A stretch of 64,000 nucleotides of DNA from Haloferula sp. BvORR071. GTDB lineage: Bacteria > Verrucomicrobiota > Verrucomicrobiia > Verrucomicrobiales > Akkermansiaceae. The stretch covers positions 1 to 64,000 of the forward strand of contig NZ_BATP01000029.1 of NCBI RefSeq assembly GCF_000739615.1, read 5' to 3'. Shown here piece after piece: positions 35,980 through 44,834 of the stretch. The stretch's first letter is position 1. Each line of letters begins with the position of its first letter. The notes under the pieces were generated by a model. It saw nothing but the letters and a program-made list of their open reading frames with translations. It was not told the DNA's origin and did no database searches. The translations under genes and the position numbers were made by a program.

Positions 35980-36939
35980 ATGAATTGGTGGCAGGCTCTT
36001 GTCCTCGGGGTGATCGAAGGGATCACCGAATATCTTCCCGTCAGCTCCACCGGCCACTTGATTGTTGCCCAGAAGATGATGGGCATCGGCGTGGATGCTG
36101 ATCCGTTCCAAGCGGTGAAGCTGACGGAGGCAGCGAACTGCTTCGCCATCTGTATTCAGGGCGGAGCCATCCTGGCGGTGCTGGGTCTCTACTGGCCGCG
36201 GGTGCGGCAGATGATCATGGGCCTGCTGGGCAAGGACCCGGAGGGCCTGAAGCTGATCTTCCTGCTGCTGGCCGGCTTCCTCCCTGCGGCAGTCATCGGC
36301 CTGGCGCTGAATGACAAGATCGAGAAGTACCTGTTCCACTTCCAGTGGGTGGCGCTGGCCTGGTTCACCGGTGGCCTGGCGATCCTGGCGGTGGACCGCT
36401 GGATGAAGAAAGGCGGCGGCAGCAAGGGCGTGGGCATTGCGGAGATGACGCTGAAGATGGCCGTGATGATCGGCTTCATGCAGTGCCTGGCGATGTGGCC
36501 GGGGACTTCGCGCAGCCTGATGACGATTTTGGGCGGCCTGCTGATCGGCCTGCGCCTGAGCGCGGCGGTGGAGTTTTCCTTCCTGCTGGGCCTGCTGACC
36601 CTAGGGGCGGCGACCGCGAAGAAAGCGATCTGGGGCGTCCATTTGGACGAGAAGTGGGCCAAGATCCCGGGCTACGAGGCGCAGACCGCGCTGCATGACG
36701 TCGCCGAGAAGTACAGCCACAAGCTGGGCGGAGCGAAGCTGATGTGGGACACCTACGGGGCCACCCCGCTGCTGATCGGGGTGATCGCCGCGACCGTCTC
36801 CGCGGCGGTGGCGGTGAAGTGGATGGTGGGTTACCTGAACCGCCGGGGACTCGGGATTTTCGGCTGGTACCGGATTGCGATTGGCATCGCGGCGGCGGTG
36901 ATGATCGCCACCAACTTCTTGAACCTCAACGGACATTGA
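35980..36939 (+). CDS. uppP: Undecaprenyl-diphosphatase UppP/BacA
   Basis: A 319-residue integral membrane phosphatase that recycles undecaprenyl pyrophosphate to the monophosphate carrier for peptidoglycan and other glycans. The family motifs are EGITEYLPVSSTGHLIV near the N-terminus and MWPGTSRSLMTI in the middle, with about eight TM helices. Between them and after the second motif (about residues 210-260) there is a hydrophilic loop, EKWAKIPGYEAQTALHDVAE, longer than in most homologues (family about 270 residues). ATG 35980 (MNWWQALVLGVIEG) is the conserved start. Confidence 0.95.
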   Translation: MNWWQALVLGVIEGITEYLPVSSTGHLIVAQKMMGIGVDADPFQAVKLTEAANCFAICIQGGAILAVLGLYWPRVRQMIMGLLGKDPEGLKLIFLLLAGFLPAAVIGLALNDKIEKYLFHFQWVALAWFTGGLAILAVDRWMKKGGGSKGVGIAEMTLKMAVMIGFMQCLAMWPGTSRSLMTILGGLLIGLRLSAAVEFSFLLGLLTLGAATAKKAIWGVHLDEKWAKIPGYEAQTALHDVAEKYSHKLGGAKLMWDTYGATPLLIGVIAATVSAAVAVKWMVGYLNRRGLGIFGWYRIAIGIAAAVMIATNFLNLNGH

Positions 36940-37020
36940 GGTTTTGGCCGCTTTTGCGGTGACTACTTACGGTGACGGATTTGACTTGCCCGTAGCGGCA
37001 GACGGCCTTGCACTGGCGGG

Positions 37021-37683
37021 GTGAGCGGAGCGCCGCAAAAACCCGTCTTCCTGATACTGCTGCTCATGCTTTTGGCATTTGCGGCACCGGCGGGAGCTCA
37101 GGATCGCACGGCCCGGACGTCGATGACGGACGGATTCGATTTCCCGGTCGGCCCGCCGGATGGCTCCGGCTTTTACAAGGCCCGCGGGATGCGCCTGAGC
37201 TCGCCGATCCACTTCGGTGAAGACTGGAACGGCAAGGGCGGCGGCGACTCGGACATGGGCGCGCCGGTTTACAGCATCGGTGACGGTGTGGTGACCTGGG
37301 CCTACGACGTTCACCAAGGCTGGGGCAACGTGATCATCATCCGCTACGCCTACCGCGATCCCTCTTCCGGGCAGGTGCGTTTCTGCGATGCCCTCTACGG
37401 CCACCTGCGGGATATCCTGGTGAAGGTCGGGCAAGAGGTGAAGCGCGGCAAGCAGATCGGGACGATCGGCAACAACCACGGGATGTATGCCGCGCACCTG
37501 CACTTCGAGATCCGCCACAATCTGAACATCGGGATGCAGCGCGAGAGCGTGGCGCGGGATCTGACGAATTGGGCGGATCCAACGACTTTCATCCAGAAGT
37601 ACCGCCGGCTGAACCGCGACTTCGGGAAGGTGGCGATGCCGATCGGGACCTATCAGGAGTATCAGGGGTTCAAGGGACTCTGA
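37021..37683 (+). CDS. Exported M23-family metallopeptidase
   Basis: A 220-residue protein with a signal peptide (to about AGAQD) and a LytM/M23 fold. Zn-ligand motifs are HFGEDWN (about residue 62) and HLHFEIRH (about 160), with LYGHLRDI between. Such enzymes cleave peptidoglycan cross-bridges; some act only as activators. The start is GTG at 37021 after a GGCGGG stretch. It follows uppP by 81 bases on the same strand, consistent with cell-wall work. Confidence 0.9.
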   Translation: MSGAPQKPVFLILLLMLLAFAAPAGAQDRTARTSMTDGFDFPVGPPDGSGFYKARGMRLSSPIHFGEDWNGKGGGDSDMGAPVYSIGDGVVTWAYDVHQGWGNVIIIRYAYRDPSSGQVRFCDALYGHLRDILVKVGQEVKRGKQIGTIGNNHGMYAAHLHFEIRHNLNIGMQRESVARDLTNWADPTTFIQKYRRLNRDFGKVAMPIGTYQEYQGFKGL

Positions 37684-37756
37684 GGAAGTGCGGAAGGCGG
37701 AGTGCGGAGGTAACTCGGGGCTGGAGTCTGGATTGAGATCACGGTAGCAGCAGGTG

Positions 37757-38479
37757 ATGGCGCGACGTGCTCCCGTGAAAAGCTGGCAGCAGTTGCTGCT
37801 GATGGTAGTGCTCGCAGTGGTGGCTGCGCTGGCGCGGCACTACAACAAGACCGATTCCTCAGCTCGGACGGATCGACCGGATCGCAAGCCCGCGAAGGAG
37901 GCCCCGGCCTCCAAGCCGGGCGGTTCCGGTCCCGCCACCAGTGCCAGCACGAGCAGGGACAAGACCGATACTTACGTGACCTTCCAGAATTGCCGCTACG
38001 AGGAGCATGTGCAGAACGATGGCGATAGCTTCCGGGTGCGGCTGCCGGACGGAAGCGTGGAGCAGTTCCGGCTCTACTTCGTCGATTGCCCGGAGAGCCA
38101 GTTCCGGAGCTACCGAGGCGGGGAGACGAACCGGGAGCGGATCCACGAGCAGGCGGAGTATTTTGGGATCACGGATGAGCAGGCGGTGGAGATCGGCAGC
38201 CGGGCGAAGGCGCGGATCCATGAGCTTCTGGGCAAGGGTCCCTTCACGCTCTACACGCGCTGGGACGATCCTTTCGGCGACCTGCGCTTCCATGCCTTCG
38301 TCCTGCCCGCCGGGGGGCCCTATCTGGAGGAGACCTTGGTCCGTGAAGGGCTGGCGCGGATCTACACCAAGGGAGCGGAGATGCCCGATGGGCTTTCCTT
38401 CAAGGCCCGCCAAGAGCAGCTCCGCAAGCTGGAGGCAGAAGCCAGGAAGGCGAAGCGCGGGGCTTGGGGGATGCGGTGA
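37757..38479 (+). CDS. Membrane-anchored staphylococcal-nuclease-like protein
   Basis: A 240-residue protein. A hydrophobic anchor (LLLMVVLAVVAALARHY) is followed by a Ser/Pro/Lys linker and an SNase OB-fold. It has NDGDSFRVRLPDG, FRLYFVDCPES (Asp/Arg region), RWDDPFGDLRFHAFV, LEETLVREGLARIY and a basic helix to the C-terminus. Thermonucleases of this family cut DNA and RNA with Ca2+. The expected Arg-Glu pair is only partly preserved, so activity is uncertain. ATG 37757 is chosen over the adjacent GTG 37754. Confidence 0.85.
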   Translation: MARRAPVKSWQQLLLMVVLAVVAALARHYNKTDSSARTDRPDRKPAKEAPASKPGGSGPATSASTSRDKTDTYVTFQNCRYEEHVQNDGDSFRVRLPDGSVEQFRLYFVDCPESQFRSYRGGETNRERIHEQAEYFGITDEQAVEIGSRAKARIHELLGKGPFTLYTRWDDPFGDLRFHAFVLPAGGPYLEETLVREGLARIYTKGAEMPDGLSFKARQEQLRKLEAEARKAKRGAWGMR

Positions 38480-38500
38480 AGCCCAGCGCCAAAAGGCAGG

Positions 38501-38601
38501 AGGCACCACGAATCAAAACCCAATCCACACGAATCAAAGGCAAGGGAGCCGCAGGATTTGAATCTTCATTCGTGTCGATTGGGCTTTGATTCGTGGTGCC
38601 T
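38501..38601. repeat. 34-bp imperfect inverted repeat (hairpin element)
   Basis: The left arm (38501-38534) begins AGGCACCACGAATCAAA and the right arm (38568-38601) is its reverse complement with two mismatches; the loop is 33 bases. A further copy of the core CGAATCAAAG is at about 38656. This looks like a non-autonomous intergenic palindromic element or bidirectional terminator between the thermonuclease and PEP-CTERM genes. No transposase is nearby. Confidence 0.75.
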
Positions 38602-38725
38602 TCCCCATTCGAAGCAAGTGCATGACCTTGGAAGGCACTGATGATCAGTTAATACGAATCAAAGAGAGTTAGACGGGAGGCCTGGGGATCTGCTAGGAAA
38701 GAAGGGTTCATCCCCCCACCCCCCG

Positions 38726-39469
38726 ATGAGATCCCCCCTGATCTTGGCCGTCGCAGCGGCTGCCACTGCCACCCTATGGCTGTCCCCGTCTGCCCACGCG
38801 CAGAACCCGGTCTATACACTGCCCGGGGAAACCGGTGGCAGCTTCACCTATCTGACGGTCAGCCAGGGCAGCGAGTATGCGGACTCCGCGCATCTGGCCG
38901 GGACCTCGCGGCTCTTGGACGATGCGACGCTGACGCTCTACTCGAACGTGGCGCGGCAGGCGACAGTCACGCTGTCCTTCTACGCCGCGGTGCCGGCCGA
39001 GTTTGAGGTCGAGGGACAACCCGGCGTGACTCCCGGCGCCTTGGCCGCCTTCCAACCGGCCGATACCCCGCTGTGGAGCTCCGGCCCGGTGGTTTACATC
39101 CTCGAGGGCGATGGCGCGAACAACCTGAACCTGAACCAGCTGGTCTTCGCGAACATCAACACCGTGGTGCCGACCGACATCTTCTGGTCGGTGCAGTTCA
39201 GCAACGTGACCAACTACACCGACGGCGGAGCCTTCGGCCCCAAGCTGGAGAACGCCGCCAACCTCGGCCCGACCGGTGCCGCGACCGATCCCAGCCGGAT
39301 CTACCTGCGGGATCCGGGTGGCGAGTGGTTCCCAGTGTCGCTGGGGACGCCAGCCCCGCCGACTAGCACGCTGTCCCTGCAGCTCGCGGCGGTGCCGGAG
39401 CCGGCTTCCGCCCTGCTTCTGGTAGTGGGGGCGATTGTGGGGCTGGGGAGAAGGAGAAGAGTGGGATAG
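38726..39469 (+). CDS. PEP-CTERM protein (choice-of-anchor type)
   Basis: A 247-residue exported protein with a signal peptide (to about AHAQN), a single beta-sandwich domain (YTLPGETGGSF, YSNVARQATVTLSFYA, WSVQFSNVTNY) and a PEP-CTERM tail: VPEPASALLLVVGAIVGLG then RRRRVG. The domain resembles the choice-of-anchor folds common in PEP-CTERM proteins; no catalytic motif is visible. It probably sits in the envelope after exosortase processing. It is monocistronic and marks the last typical high-GC gene before the lower-GC defence region. Confidence 0.85.
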   Translation: MRSPLILAVAAAATATLWLSPSAHAQNPVYTLPGETGGSFTYLTVSQGSEYADSAHLAGTSRLLDDATLTLYSNVARQATVTLSFYAAVPAEFEVEGQPGVTPGALAAFQPADTPLWSSGPVVYILEGDGANNLNLNQLVFANINTVVPTDIFWSVQFSNVTNYTDGGAFGPKLENAANLGPTGAATDPSRIYLRDPGGEWFPVSLGTPAPPTSTLSLQLAAVPEPASALLLVVGAIVGLGRRRRVG

Positions 39470-39574
39470 TGTGGACCCCTGTGGCCGCTGATTTCCCACC
39501 GATCGGTCTGACCAAATTGCCACGCAATTAAAGTAGGCGCGATGGATTCGCTTTGCTCTCTAAAGTTCTCGATA

Positions 39575-41842
39575 TCATCCCCTATTGAAGAGATCATGGA
39601 TTCTTGCCTCTTCACCTAAACCTCCGCCCCCTCCACTCGATCCCCCCTCATATTCCCAGTCAGAATTCCTAGACTCTAACCACCTTCCGGCAATTTCATC
39701 GAAATCAAACCCATCGACATAAGATCGGAATTGATCAAATGCCGAGAGCGCAGCATCGTCAGGAAACCCACTGAAGTAATCCCTTCCAAAGTCCAGCATT
39801 TCCCGTTCCAAGCTCCAACGATCAACTTCAAAATCTACCTCTCCCTCGTCATAGTAGAAGCTTTGAACATAAGGAGATAAATCTAATTCTTCCGCCCATT
39901 CACGCGCAGACTGCTCAAGCATGGCGCTCATTGAGTCGTGGAGGACTTCGACAAGGTATGGATTTTCATCGTGAGCTTCCCGCGACTCAAGTAAAAGCCC
40001 CAACGTTCTGGCCTCATCATAGTCCAAATCGCCAGCGATTATGTTTTTAAGAATATCGAGGTCCTTCCCTGGCCATAAAGCTTGGTGAAGTCTCAGCCAA
40101 TTGAATATCACTTCTTTGTGTACCACTTCAATCCAACCTTCTGAGATCAAAGAAACTATGTCCTGCATTTGACTCATTGTCGTCAATACATCCCACTGAA
40201 AATCAACGAGTTTAATTCGAAAGTCAATTGACTTAATACGAGTGAATTGGGAAGCATTGAGATGACGAACAATTTCAACAATATCTTCCGATTTCAAAAT
40301 TCCATTGTTTTTAATCGAAAGGAGTTGCGTAAGCGATCGGGTAGTGGGCAGCGCGTCGAAAATGCGCGAAAGCAATGGCGTATCAGAACTCGATTCATTC
40401 AAAACATAATCTGCAATTGATGGGTTGAACAACTTTAGGTCAAATTCTTTTCGATTAGTGGCACTCCGAATGATAAACGATCCCGATGCCGCCGCCACTG
40501 CCTCGACGTAGTTATCTTCCGTGACCATTCTTCCTTCATAGGTGGAGCAGTAGTAGCGGAACGCAATTTTCAAACTTTCCTCAGAGATTGATCCACCGTT
40601 GAAAACGATTAGTTTAATTAACAGGCGAATATAATTGTTACTTTGGACTTTTAAGGCATTCTTCCAAATAAGTGCCGGGTGTTCAAATTTTTCTACTATG
40701 AACTTCCAGTAGTCAGGTGCCTGAGGGAGGTCCAACGTATTGATATCAGTTACGAAATGAACTAATCTAGGGCTGTAATTTCGATGTCGAATTATCTCAA
40801 GGTATCGATTCTCCTTGTAAATTTCATGTACATATTCTTCTTGGAGGCCTCCATGCCAAAGGTGATTGTAAAGAATTTCCGCCTTTTCAAAATTGCTCAG
40901 ATTACCAACCTTCAAGAGATATTCGTTACGTCTGATGTTAGCATTTCCAAACGGATCACTGGAATTCACCCCAAGGTTGAGAATGTTGGTTCGACTAGTT
41001 AGGACAAACCGCTTTGTCTCGTCCACCGAGATTCTTCGCATAAACTTCACGATATGCGAATCCTCTCTCCCGCTAATTGCCTCAAAATAATTACCCCCCA
41101 AAAAGTCATCGAAAAGGAAAAATTGTCTCTCTCCTGGTTGATATGCAGCTTCCGCTTCGATAATGTTCACTACATCAACAATCTCGAATCCTTCGGAAGC
41201 ATAAATTAGAGAAAGATTCTCTGCAATTGTTGTTTTACCGACTCCAGGTTCCCCTGAAATTATAAGGACCCGCGATTTTTCTAATTTCTTCTGAGCATCA
41301 TGGAAATTTTGAGTATCAGCATAGAACTTCCGCTGATCTGCTACCTGCTTAAGAAAATCCTCGCTGCGGCCAATTAGCCCGTTATTCAAAAATCGCCTAA
41401 GCAAAGCTGTACTCGACATCCATAGCTTGTTATGAGCTTTCTCGATGTTTGGAAATCTTCGAAGAAGATCATTTAAATCTTCAGCTCCAAAAATATCGTT
41501 TTCTGAAACAATATACGGCTTCAGAGTTTGGAAAATCTTGGATTTGTCGCTCCGGGAGAGTTTACAAGAAGTAGCCAACAGATAACGTGTCGGTTTTAAT
41601 TTTTCAACTTTTGCTTTTTCTTGGCGTTCCAAGACATTGATTAATTTGGCAACTCCACTTGTAAAATAGTGCTTCGTCTGAAGTACCACCTCCATTTTTT
41701 CTGAGACAAAATAGCGACCATCAACCCCTCCGTCTCTACCTGACTTGAAGCGTTCAAAGCGAACGCCCAGTAGATCAGACAGTAGATCCACCACAAGAGA
41801 TTCAAGTTCCTTGTCGTTGATTTGGGTAAAATCGTACTCCAT
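39575..41842 (-). CDS. Mrr-like nuclease/STAND ATPase, putative anti-phage protein
   Basis: A 755-residue protein. Residues 1-110 form an Mrr-like PD-(D/E)XK nuclease head: MEYDFTQINDKELESLVVDL, then RDGGVDGRYF (D41) and VVLQTKHYF (Q55, K57). A STAND-type NTPase follows with Walker A GEPGVGKTT (197-204), FFLFDDFLGG as Walker B and VLTSRTNIL as sensor 1. The remaining 450 residues are helical, and the C-terminus is acidic with a GGSSGGGGGLG run. This layout matches nSTAND3-type ATPases and the broader Avs-like class, in which the tail senses a phage protein and the head cuts DNA; the match is by motif only. The gene is strikingly AT-rich (many AAA/ATT codons) compared with its neighbours. The frame extends upstream to 42004, but MEYDF is the usual family start. 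Confidence 0.75.
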   Translation of the reverse strand: MEYDFTQINDKELESLVVDLLSDLLGVRFERFKSGRDGGVDGRYFVSEKMEVVLQTKHYFTSGVAKLINVLERQEKAKVEKLKPTRYLLATSCKLSRSDKSKIFQTLKPYIVSENDIFGAEDLNDLLRRFPNIEKAHNKLWMSSTALLRRFLNNGLIGRSEDFLKQVADQRKFYADTQNFHDAQKKLEKSRVLIISGEPGVGKTTIAENLSLIYASEGFEIVDVVNIIEAEAAYQPGERQFFLFDDFLGGNYFEAISGREDSHIVKFMRRISVDETKRFVLTSRTNILNLGVNSSDPFGNANIRRNEYLLKVGNLSNFEKAEILYNHLWHGGLQEEYVHEIYKENRYLEIIRHRNYSPRLVHFVTDINTLDLPQAPDYWKFIVEKFEHPALIWKNALKVQSNNYIRLLIKLIVFNGGSISEESLKIAFRYYCSTYEGRMVTEDNYVEAVAAASGSFIIRSATNRKEFDLKLFNPSIADYVLNESSSDTPLLSRIFDALPTTRSLTQLLSIKNNGILKSEDIVEIVRHLNASQFTRIKSIDFRIKLVDFQWDVLTTMSQMQDIVSLISEGWIEVVHKEVIFNWLRLHQALWPGKDLDILKNIIAGDLDYDEARTLGLLLESREAHDENPYLVEVLHDSMSAMLEQSAREWAEELDLSPYVQSFYYDEGEVDFEVDRWSLEREMLDFGRDYFSGFPDDAALSAFDQFRSYVDGFDFDEIAGRWLESRNSDWEYEGGSSGGGGGLGEEARIHDLFNRG

Positions 41843-42150
41843 TCCCTTGGATATCAGCACACGGTAGAGGAGAGACAACTCGCAAATTCCTCTCTCTGGT
41901 GATTGGACCAAGCTTAGAAGAGCTAAGGCGCCTACTCTCCCCCCTAGAAGGAGTGATTTGATTTCAGATCGCTTTCTATCTAAGAGCTCTTGGGCCCCCT
42001 GCAAGGGAGCTATCCACTTCGCGAGCGAGCCTAGGATGTGCTAGCGCTTACCCAAAGCTGTCTCTCAGGCACTCCTTTTGCAGATTTTGAAGGGTATAGC
42101 CCTCCACTTGCGAGGCGGCTTTTAAAGCCACACTCCCGATTGTGAGCGGA
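41843..42150. other. 308-base gap between the STAND gene and the L,D-transpeptidase
   Basis: It probably holds the promoter of the minus-strand STAND gene. Base composition changes from AT-rich to GC-rich around 42110-42150, which may be the edge of the inserted segment. The STAND frame stays open to 42004, so an upstream start cannot be fully excluded. No direct repeats or tRNA were seen. Confidence 0.45.
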
Positions 42151-43179
42151 TCAGGGGACGACGGGGTAGCCCTCGAGGACGGGAGCCTCGGCGACGGGTT
42201 TGCGGACGACGGGGCGGTCGGTGACGATGACGGTGGTGCCGGGGGTGAGGATGTCGTCGACCTTGGCGGCGAATTCGGGGCTGAAGCGGAGGCGGCTGGA
42301 GACGGTATCGGGATCGGTGAACATGGCCTTGCCGGTCTCCATGCTGAGCCAGCGGCGGGCCTGGTGGCCGGGGGCGAGTTGGCTGGGCTTGCCGGTGGTG
42401 CCTTCGAGCATGGTGAAGACGTGTTCGCCGAGGGCGGTCCAGCCGGTGACCTCGAGGGCGGCGCGCCCGATGGGGTTGCCATCGCGGTAGACGTAGATGG
42501 CCTTGTCCGCGGCGCTGACGACGATGGTGATGGGGCCGCTCTTGCTGCGCTCCGGTTGCCAGTCGTACTGGCCGTTATCGAGCTTGGCCAGCATCTCGGG
42601 CTTGAAGTCCTTGGGCGCGAGGAGGAGGCCGGGATTCGCGGCGAGGTAGGGGGTGGGGACCTTGCCATTGCCGATGACGACGGTGCCGCCCTTCTGGGTG
42701 GTGGCGAAGAGGAGCTTCGAGAAGTCGTAGGGGAGGCGGATGCAGCCGTGGCTGGCGGGCTCGCCGGGCAAGTTCCCGGAGTGCATGGCGATGCCGCTCC
42801 AGGTGAGGCGCTGCATGTTCGGCATGGGGGCGTTGTTGTAGGTCTTCGAGCGGTGGGTGGCCTGCTTCTCAAGGATGGTGAAGACGCCGCCGGGGGTCTC
42901 GTGGCCCTTGGCACCGCTGCTGATGGTGGAGCGGCCGATAAGGATGCCATTCCGGTAAACGTGCATGGTCTGCTGCGGGATGCTGACCAGGATCATGAGC
43001 GGGCCCTGCGGAGAAAGGCCGGGATTCCACCAGTATTCGCCGGGATTGAGGTCGCCGGTGGGCTTGTCGACGGGGATGCCCTTGGTGTGGGCGGCGGGCT
43101 TTGGCATCTCCTTGGCCAAGGCGGCAGGGGTGGCGAGGGCGGCGGTGGCAAGGATGGCGAGAAAGCTGAGGAGTCGCAT
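42151..43179 (-). CDS. Exported L,D-transpeptidase (YkuD)
   Basis: A 342-residue protein with a signal peptide (MRLLSFLAILATAALATPAALA) and a YkuD domain: QQTMHVYRNGILIGRSTISSG, TPGGVFTILEK and the catalytic stretch HSGNLPGEPASHGCIRLP with its His and Cys. A second region (GPITIVVSAADKAIYVYRDG) repeats the N-terminal half of YkuD but lacks the SHGC motif. The enzyme forms 3-3 cross-links in peptidoglycan or attaches proteins. The longer 43371 start is rejected because it puts the signal peptide in the middle of the chain. Confidence 0.9.
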   Translation of the reverse strand: MRLLSFLAILATAALATPAALAKEMPKPAAHTKGIPVDKPTGDLNPGEYWWNPGLSPQGPLMILVSIPQQTMHVYRNGILIGRSTISSGAKGHETPGGVFTILEKQATHRSKTYNNAPMPNMQRLTWSGIAMHSGNLPGEPASHGCIRLPYDFSKLLFATTQKGGTVVIGNGKVPTPYLAANPGLLLAPKDFKPEMLAKLDNGQYDWQPERSKSGPITIVVSAADKAIYVYRDGNPIGRAALEVTGWTALGEHVFTMLEGTTGKPSQLAPGHQARRWLSMETGKAMFTDPDTVSSRLRFSPEFAAKVDDILTPGTTVIVTDRPVVRKPVAEAPVLEGYPVVP

Positions 43180-43357
43180 GGTGGAAGTGAGAGATGGTGC
43201 GTGGTCGTGACGGGAGCGCGGGCGCCCAAGAAGAATTAGGGAAGCAGGCGGGCTGCGTGACAGGCGGCTGGAGGGCCGGATTAGTTCAGATTGCCTTATC
43301 TTTTCCGGTGAGGTTTGCCAAGGTGGGAGTTGGGTGGGACTGGGAGAGGTCTCTTGA

Positions 43358-43390
43358 CCACGGATGGGCACGGATTTTCACGGATGAAGG
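43358..43390. repeat. CCACGGAT-type intergenic repeat
   Basis: CCACGGATGGGCACGGATTT, then TCACGGATGAAGG: three CACGGAT units spaced 11-12 bases. Short degenerate repeats of this kind are common between genes in Verrucomicrobiota and Planctomycetota; their function is unknown. Confidence 0.55.
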
Positions 43391-43445
43391 GCAGGTGGGT
43401 GTGGGGGGATGAGGCGGGCTGCGGGGATGGCTTGGGGTTGATCGG

Positions 43446-43685
43446 ATGGCGGGGGGCGGCTTGAGTCGGGGCGTGTCCGATCTTTCCCCGCTGATTGTTT
43501 CTTCCCGCAAGCTGGCCGAGCGCTTGCGGCCGCTGGTCTTCACGAAGGCGAGCTACACCTATCTGCCGCTGGACTATGCGCGGGAGCCGCATGAGGAGTA
43601 TCTGCGGCGCTTCGGCAGCAGTCCGAAGCGGGTGGTCTTCCTGGGGATGAATCCGGGTAGTTACGTTCCCTTTTTGCAAAATTGA
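43446..43685 (+). pseudogene. Truncated SMUG1-type uracil-DNA glycosylase, 5' fragment
   Basis: The 79-codon frame begins MAGGGLSRGVSDLSPLIVSS and matches the N-terminal third of SMUG1-like glycosylases, including YLPLDYAREPHEEYLRRFG and RVVFLGMNPG. After this catalytic motif the similarity ends abruptly (SYVPFLQN, stop). The rest of the protein (GVPFGE, HPSP) is absent in frame. Codon use is that of the high-GC core. A complete but different SMUG1-like gene follows at 44106, so this looks like the native gene broken by insertion or recombination at about 43655-43665. Confidence 0.75.
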
Positions 43686-44157
43686 GCTAATCGCTTCTAA
43701 TCCAACAACTCCCGCGTTCTGGGGGAATCCCGGAACCCACGGCGAGCACATCCGAAGGCGCCGACTGGAGCTAGGTTGGACACAAAAAAGGACCGCAGCC
43801 GACATCGGTGTTTCCGAGGATACCTTGCGGGATTGGGAGCTCGGGACAATGGAACCCAAGCCCAAGAAGCTCCCTCGCATCGCGGCCTTTTTGGGATACG
43901 AGCCCGACATCGATCGCTTCGACGCTCCCCGACTTCTGGGCCGGCTCCTCGACCATTCGGGCATCACCATCCAGCATCTCGCGGACGAAACCGGCCTCTG
44001 CACCGACACGCTGGTCAACCTCAGAGAGGGCCGTTATCAACCCGCCCGGCGAACCTATCAGAAGCTCGCGCAGTTCGCTCTGAATCTCCATTCACCACCC
44101 CGACCATGCCCGCCGGAACTATCTCGAAGAAGCTCATCGAAGCGGCGGAAAAGCTGA
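43681..44157 (+). pseudogene. Start-less double helix-turn-helix protein frame
   Basis: The frame is open from 43651, after an in-frame TGA, but has no ATG, GTG or TTG before 43825 (TTG), which is already inside the HTH. It reads GEHIRRRRLELGWTQKRTAADIGVSEDTLRDWE..., a Cro/XRE-type HTH, then LPRIAAFLGYEP and a second HTH-like unit (ITIQHLADETGLCTDTLVNLREGRY). Proteins of this kind are common on mobile elements. The true start was probably lost at the junction with the SMUG1 fragment. The last 52 bases overlap the next gene. A non-standard ATT/ATC start would make it functional. Confidence 0.6.
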
Positions 44158-44834
44158 GAGACGATGTGGACGCGCTCTCCTTCAGCGAGCCGGTGACACA
44201 CGTCTACAATCCACTCGGCTATGCGTGGGACGCCCACCGCACCTACCTCGAAAAGTTCGGAGACTCTCGCAAGAAGATCATCTTCTTGGGTATGAATCCC
44301 GGGCCGTGGGGCATGGCTCAAATCGGCGTCCCCTTCGGCGAGATCCCGGCCGTGCGCGATTGGATGGGAATCTCAACGGCGGTCGGCAAACCTCCGCATG
44401 AACATCCGAAGCGGCCTGTCGAGGGCTTTGCCTGCACGAAATCCGAGGTCAGTGGTCGTCGACTGTGGGGGCTGTTTGCCGATCGCTTCGGTACGGCGGA
44501 CGCCTTCTTTGCCGACCACCTCGTGGTGAACTATTGCCCTCTCGTCTTCATGGAAGAAAGCAGTCGCAACCGGACGCCGGACAAGTTGCCCGCGTCCGAA
44601 CAGGCTGCCTTGGATGAGGTTTGCGGCAGCCACTTGGCGAAAGTCCTCGATCTAGTGCGTCCCGAGTGGGCCATCGGTGTGGGCAAGTATGCAGAAGGGT
44701 GCCTTCAGCGGGTGGCCTCTCCGGGAACAAAGATTGGCACCATCATCCATCCGTCACCGGCTTCGCCCATCGCCAACCGAGGATGGGCGAGCAAGGCCCA
44801 GGAGCAGTTGATCACCCTCGGGGCTTGGACCTAA
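44106..44834 (+). CDS. SMUG1-type uracil-DNA glycosylase
   Basis: A 242-residue complete glycosylase removing uracil from DNA. Motifs: FLGMNPGPWGMAQIGVPFGE with the catalytic Asn and the uracil-binding Gly-rich loop, VNYCPLVFME, and IIHPSPASPIANRGW with the catalytic His. It differs clearly from the truncated copy at 43446 (YNPLGYAWDAHRTYLEKFG versus YLPLDYAREPHEEYLRRFG), so it is not a simple duplication and was probably acquired. It overlaps the HTH frame upstream and is followed by 165 bases before the STAND gene. Confidence 0.88.
   Translation: MPAGTISKKLIEAAEKLRDDVDALSFSEPVTHVYNPLGYAWDAHRTYLEKFGDSRKKIIFLGMNPGPWGMAQIGVPFGEIPAVRDWMGISTAVGKPPHEHPKRPVEGFACTKSEVSGRRLWGLFADRFGTADAFFADHLVVNYCPLVFMEESSRNRTPDKLPASEQAALDEVCGSHLAKVLDLVRPEWAIGVGKYAEGCLQRVASPGTKIGTIIHPSPASPIANRGWASKAQEQLITLGAWT

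Noticed and set aside
42142-43239. 365-codon plus-strand ORF rich in Asp/Gly/Glu
   Set aside because: It is the antisense of the YkuD transpeptidase, whose catalytic motif and signal peptide are clear.
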